Below, piece by piece: positions 30,335 through 33,875 of a DNA stretch of 33,875 nt. The stretch is from Oscillospiraceae bacterium (GTDB taxonomy: Bacteria > Bacillota > Clostridia > Oscillospirales > Ruminococcaceae). The position numbers and the translations under genes were made by a program. The notes under the pieces are model-generated. The model was given only the letters and a program-made list of their open reading frames with translations. It searched no databases and was not told where the DNA came from. How positions within the stretch are numbered: the first letter of the stretch is position 1; the number at the start of each line of letters is the position of its first letter. Location of the stretch: the NCBI GenBank assembly GCA_017532085.1, contig JAFXJT010000023.1, positions 1-33,875 on the forward strand, written 5' to 3'.

Positions 30335-32203
30335 ATGATACAATATCGTAAATTGCTTGCTGTATTGCTCACAGCAACTTGCACAGCAATCTCTATGCCT
30401 GCAATCGTTACCTCAGGCGCTGACGATGTTCTGTATGAGACCGGCTTTGAAAATGATGAGATCGTATTCACCGGCCGCGGCGGAACAGAAGTATTGGAAG
30501 CCAGTACAGAGGCTGTACACAGCGGCGAATATGCTTTATGTGTATCCGAAAGATCACAGGGCTGGCATGGTCCACAGTTTCTCTTAGATGATCTATGCAA
30601 ACCCTTCGTGGAATATACAATCAGCGCTTGGGTAAAGAGCGAATGGTACAGTACGCTCAATCTCAGTATGGAGTATACGGACAGCAATGGTATTCGTCAA
30701 TACATGAATCTGAAATCTGCACAGGGCGATTCGTGGTTTGAGTTTTCGGATGTCAAAGTCAGCTTTACCGATGATGTGACCAATGTTTATGTCTATTTTG
30801 AAGCTTCGGATAATAAATGCAAGCTGTATGTTGATGATTTTGTTCTGAAAGCTGCACCGATTATCCCGATTCAGGACGATCTGCTTTCCCTGTCTGATCT
30901 TTATTCTGAGCATTTTATGATCGGCACCGGCATTATGAATTCGAACCTTTCTTCTCCGTCTTTCATGGATCTGGTGAAAAAGCATTTTGATCGCTCCATG
31001 ACGTTCGGCAATGAGTTAAAACCTGAAAATGTTCTGGATTTGAATGCCACACTTGCTTATATGGAGCAGAACGACGGTGATGATACCAATCCGCAGGTTA
31101 CACTTTCGGCTGCACGCAGCCTGCTGAAATATTGCCAAGCAACCAATACACCGGTCAGAGGCCATGTGCTTGTTTGGCATAGCCAAACGCCTGATTGGTT
31201 CTTCAAAGAAGGATTTTCCGATTCCGGAGAATGGGTCGATAAGGAAAAAATGCTTGTCCGCATGGAAAACTACATCAAAAATGTATTCGCAATTCTGGAA
31301 GCGGAATATCCCGACGTGAATATTTATGCATGGGATGTTGTTAATGAAGCGTTTCTGGATTCCGGTGACCCGCGCAGTCCCGGATCTGATAAAGCTTCCT
31401 CCGGTCAATCTGCCTGGGTCAAAGTATTCGGTGACAATTCCTTTATTGAACCTGCCTTTACGTATGCAAGAAAATATGCTCCTGCCGGTACAAAGCTTTA
31501 TTATAACGATTTCAATGAATACATTGAAGGAAAAATGAATGCCATCTATCAAATGGCAATGGATCTCAAAGCAAAGGGTCTGATCGACGGCATTGGTATG
31601 CAGTCACATATGGATGTAACTTTCCCCTCCGCAGCACAGTTCAAAACCGCTCTTGCAAAATATGCTACTACCGGTCTGGATATCCAAATTACTGAGCTGG
31701 ATATCACCACCAAGGATACCTCTGCTGCCGGTCTGGAAAAACAAGCACAGATGTACAGCGATATTATGGATGCTTGTGTAGAGTATTCCGATCATATTTC
31801 TGCTGTGGTTTTTTGGGGCGTTACCGATGATCAAAGCTGGCGCGGCAATCAGGTGCCTCTGCTCTTTGATGGCAGCTTCCAAGCAAAACCCGCTTATTAT
31901 GCAATCGTTGACGGCATGGAAATGCCCGATATCATAGAAACTACTACTACCACTGTAACCAATCCTTCGATTTCGGATCAACCGGATGCCAAAATGCCGG
32001 GTGATGTCAATGATGATGGTGTGATTAAAATTGATGATGTGGTGCTCATGAACCGCTATATCGGTGAAGATACCACAATTGAACTATCTGAAGCTGGCTT
32101 GCTGAACGCAAATTGCGATGGCATCAAGGGTGTTGATGCCGATGATGCGACGCATCTGCTCAAATATCTTGCCGGTCTGATTGCTATTGAGGATCTACAC
32201 TAA
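30335..32203 (+). CDS. Secreted CBM22-GH10-dockerin endo-beta-1,4-xylanase
   Basis: 622 residues from ATG 30335, with AAGGAGG at 7 bases. Parts in order: signal peptide (about 1-28); CBM22-like module (about 32-172, GFENDEIVFTGRGG, WHGPQFLL); GH10 catalytic domain (about 185-525); Thr-rich linker; C-terminal dockerin (about 555-620). GH10 residues: GNELKPENVLD, HVLVWHSQTPDWFF, acid/base E338 in WDVVNEAF, and nucleophile E454 in ITELDI. The enzyme cuts xylan backbones outside the cell. The dockerin has a normal first calcium loop (DVNDDGVIKIDD), while the second (NANCDGIKGVDADD) is two residues longer than usual. CBM and dockerin link it to the CE4 esterase at 3725-5176. Confidence 0.95.
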   Translation: MIQYRKLLAVLLTATCTAISMPAIVTSGADDVLYETGFENDEIVFTGRGGTEVLEASTEAVHSGEYALCVSERSQGWHGPQFLLDDLCKPFVEYTISAWVKSEWYSTLNLSMEYTDSNGIRQYMNLKSAQGDSWFEFSDVKVSFTDDVTNVYVYFEASDNKCKLYVDDFVLKAAPIIPIQDDLLSLSDLYSEHFMIGTGIMNSNLSSPSFMDLVKKHFDRSMTFGNELKPENVLDLNATLAYMEQNDGDDTNPQVTLSAARSLLKYCQATNTPVRGHVLVWHSQTPDWFFKEGFSDSGEWVDKEKMLVRMENYIKNVFAILEAEYPDVNIYAWDVVNEAFLDSGDPRSPGSDKASSGQSAWVKVFGDNSFIEPAFTYARKYAPAGTKLYYNDFNEYIEGKMNAIYQMAMDLKAKGLIDGIGMQSHMDVTFPSAAQFKTALAKYATTGLDIQITELDITTKDTSAAGLEKQAQMYSDIMDACVEYSDHISAVVFWGVTDDQSWRGNQVPLLFDGSFQAKPAYYAIVDGMEMPDIIETTTTTVTNPSISDQPDAKMPGDVNDDGVIKIDDVVLMNRYIGEDTTIELSEAGLLNANCDGIKGVDADDATHLLKYLAGLIAIEDLH

Positions 32204-32245
32204 TTTGACTATCCCAATCCCTTCATCCTATCATACTCTCCAGCG

Positions 32246-32284
32246 AATCGAACCCCGTTATGCATATCATAACGGGGTTCGATT
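32246..32284 (+). terminator. Hairpin terminator of the xylanase gene
   Basis: A perfect 17-bp stem (32246-32262 with 32268-32284) with a 5-nt loop, followed by GTTTCTGC. The T run is short, but the stem is unusually strong. Confidence 0.75.
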
Positions 32285-32307
32285 GTTTCTGCAATCCATT
32301 CATCAAC

Positions 32308-32341
32308 AAAAAAGCAGCCTCTTGAGTAAGAGGCTGCTTTT
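32308..32341 (-). terminator. Terminator of the HD-GYP gene (bidirectional)
   Basis: AAAAGCAGCCTCTT and AAGAGGCTGCTTTT form a 14-bp stem with a 4-nt loop. On the minus strand it ends in TTTTTT; on the plus strand it backs up the xylanase terminator. Confidence 0.92.
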
Positions 32342-32347
32342 CAATTA

Positions 32348-33562
32348 CTACTTTGTTGCTTCCGATTTTTCACTTGAAAAAGAAAACGGATAATTCGCCT
32401 GCACTTCAGAAACAAATCCATCTTGAATCATTTCAATCATGTAATCAACGATATGAGGATCAAATTGCTTACCGGCATTTCGTTTCAGCTCCTCAATGAT
32501 AGAGGCGGTATCCATATATCCACGATAACAGCGATCACTGCTCATAGCATCAAAGGCATCGGCAATACAGATAATACGTGCACATAGAGGGATTTCCGTT
32601 CCTTTTAAGCCCGATGGATAGCCTTTTCCGTCATATCGCTCATGATGAAACCGTGCTCCATCCTGTATGCCTGGAATCGCTGTAAAGTTTTGCAGCATTT
32701 GTGCGCCCAGTGTTGTATGGGATTTGATGAGCGTATATTCTTCTTATGTCAGCTCAGAATTCTTTTTCAATACAGCATCAGAAATACCGATCTTTCCGCA
32801 ATCATGCAGCATTGAGGTATAGAAAATATGCGAAATCTCCTCACTGTCCAGCTTCATACGGAATGCAATCTCCACACTATATGCCGAAACACGTTGCGAA
32901 TGACCCTTCGTATAGGAATCCTTGGCATCAATGAAGCTTGCAAAGGTATCCATTGCCTGATTGATGATCTTCATATCCAGAGTTTGACGCTTAATATAGC
33001 TTTGTGTACGCAAATATACAGCTATATGCGCACAAACCGCCACGAGCCATGCAAGGGCTGCTACGAATAAGACCGCAAACACCTGCGTGTCCCGCATATG
33101 GGTAATATGATAGCCGGAAATCGTATATCCCTTCAACTGCAAGATCTGGTTTGCATACATCACCGCACCAAAGGTTCGGGTATCCATTTCATCGGGCGCA
33201 AAGCGGACGATACAGTTTTCAGAGGTCAATGTACCATTCCATGCGCTGTCAATATAAGCTTCACCATTGAACTCCAAGGCAACGGTCCAGTGATCGAACT
33301 TTGCTTTGGGATCCATTTGCATCACAATATCATATTGTGCGCCCATAGGTGCTTCGGGATGAAATGTGCCGTCATACCATTCTTTGGATATCGTCAGTGT
33401 CAGTGAAAGGCCATTCTGCGGTGCTGCTTCGGGTGATTCAAAATAATAGATATGCTGTTTGGAAGATACTGTGCGGCAATAAACATACAGTCCGCTGTAT
33501 CCAAGGATAATACAGAGCAACGAAATTAAAATGGCTCGCAAAAAAAACCGATTCTTCTGCAT
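32348..33562 (-). pseudogene. Membrane HD-GYP domain protein (c-di-GMP phosphodiesterase type), broken by an in-frame TAA
   Basis: From ATG 33562 (GGGGAG 7 bases upstream) the frame runs 272 codons to a TAA at 32746-32744 and then continues in the same frame for 131 codons to the true end at 32348. The product has a membrane segment (about 8-28), an extracytoplasmic domain, a second membrane segment (about 160-184) and an HD-GYP domain. Before the stop are KGHSQRVSAYS (H221) and LHDCGKIG (H253, D254); after it come FHHERYDGKGYPSG and CIADAFDAMSSDR. Joined, these form a complete HD-GYP domain, a family that degrades cyclic di-GMP. The stop falls in LT-EEYTLIKSHT, where relatives usually have E, D or P, so one base change would explain it. 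Alternatives are a sequencing error or translational read-through. Confidence 0.85.
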
Positions 33563-33616
33563 AGCACCGCTCCCCTCACTGGAGTATTCTTGAATCATCA
33601 ACAAGATACTGCTATC

Positions 33617-33645
33617 ATTATAGCACATCCATTCTAATTTGTCAA
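33617..33645 (-). promoter_or_regulatory. Promoter of the HD-GYP gene
   Basis: Minus-strand TTGACA (33645-33640), 17-bp spacer, TATAAT (33622-33617), with TGC before the -10. The promoter is intact although the gene is broken. Confidence 0.85.
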
Positions 33646-33686
33646 TCAAAGAACTGTTTTTCTTATGCTTTTTATGACACTGACAC

Positions 33687-33716
33687 AAAAAAGAACTGCC
33701 CGATTTCGGACAGTTC
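33687..33716 (-). terminator. Terminator of the rfbB-like gene
   Basis: On the minus strand GAACTGTCCG and CGGGCAGTTC pair over 10 bp (one T-G) with a 4-nt loop, followed by TTTTTT. Confidence 0.9.
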
Positions 33717-33727
33717 CATTCACTGTA

Positions 33728-33875
33728 TTAAGCTCGATTGCCGTACATTTTGTCATAATAATCACGGTATTCTCCGGAAATGATGGTTTCCCACCACGCA
33801 CGGTTCTCCAGATACCACTGAATCGTCTTTTTGATGCCGTCTGCAAATTTGGTTTCCGGCAGCCAGCCCAGCTCA
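33728..33875 (-). CDS. rfbB: dTDP-glucose 4,6-dehydratase, C-terminal end only
   Basis: The last 48 codons before the TAA at 33730-33728; the rest lies beyond the window. ELGWLPETKFADGIKKTIQW followed by YLENRAWWETIISGEYRDYY is the characteristic C-terminus of RmlB/RfbB. The enzyme converts dTDP-glucose to dTDP-4-keto-6-deoxyglucose for rhamnose synthesis in cell-surface polysaccharides. Other rml genes would be expected to the right. Confidence 0.85.
   Translation of the reverse strand, partial: ELGWLPETKFADGIKKTIQWYLENRAWWETIISGEYRDYYDKMYGNRA

Noticed and set aside
1-33875. tRNA, rRNA, CRISPR arrays, insertion sequences, integrases, phage genes, restriction or other defence systems
   Set aside because: I looked for these and found no supporting sequence; the window is core metabolism, information processing and plant-fibre genes.

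Overview
The window looks like chromosomal DNA from a cellulosome-building, fibre-degrading Firmicute of the Ruminococcus / Oscillospiraceae type. Supporting signs are two secreted enzymes with dockerins and Thr-rich linkers (a CE4 esterase and a GH10 xylanase, each with a CBM22-like module), a lipoprotein with cohesin-like sequence, strong AGGAGG ribosome-binding sites, and a dgt-dnaG-rpoD core operon. Taxonomy is inferred from gene content only. I found no tRNA, rRNA, CRISPR array, insertion sequence or phage gene, so this is mostly a core region with embedded plant-cell-wall genes.

Layout, left to right. 1-3629 (minus): a polyamine operon of a PLP arginine/lysine-type decarboxylase, spermidine synthase and carboxynorspermidine dehydrogenase (cut by the window edge), behind a consensus promoter and a 150-nt leader. 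3664-5333 (minus): secreted CBM22-dockerin-CE4 esterase with an unusual promoter/leader. 5410-8162 (minus): rpsO-pnp. 8300-12033 (plus): nadB-nadC-SGNH lipoprotein. 12055-17215 (minus): dgt-dnaG followed by two tandem primary-type sigma-70 genes. 17390-18010 (minus): small membrane exporter-like protein. 18141-21887 (plus): ABC ATPase with two paralogous ABC-2 permeases. 21973-22975 (plus): cohesin-like lipoprotein. 23012-27864 (minus): MoxR ATPase, DUF58 protein and transglutaminase-like membrane protein. 27983-29878 (plus): inorganic pyrophosphatase and a divergent PRPP synthetase. 29879-30334: non-coding, with a promoter-terminator unit that may be a small RNA, then promoters for the xylanase. 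30335-32284 (plus): CBM22-GH10-dockerin xylanase. 32308-33645 (minus): HD-GYP c-di-GMP phosphodiesterase gene broken by an in-frame stop. 33687-33875 (minus): end of a dTDP-glucose 4,6-dehydratase.

How genes work together. The CE4 esterase would remove acetyl groups from xylan and the GH10 enzyme would cut the backbone; both could dock on a cellulosome. NadB and NadC make nicotinate mononucleotide from aspartate and use PRPP, which the PRPP synthetase supplies; pyrophosphatase removes the PPi formed. MoxR, DUF58 and the transglutaminase-like protein form a widespread envelope-linked trio.

The most interesting observations are: (1) tandem duplicated primary-type sigma factors, one with two substitutions at -35-contact positions and the other with a replaced C-terminal tail; (2) an extended -10 TGn motif in nearly every promoter I could find; (3) a lipoprotein in which cohesin-like halves appear in swapped order; (4) a 39-bp palindrome over the -10/+1 region plus an attenuator-like hairpin before the CE4 gene; (5) an orphan promoter-terminator unit near 30.0 kb; (6) an HD-GYP gene with a single in-frame stop. 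No database search was possible; all family calls rest on motifs read by eye.
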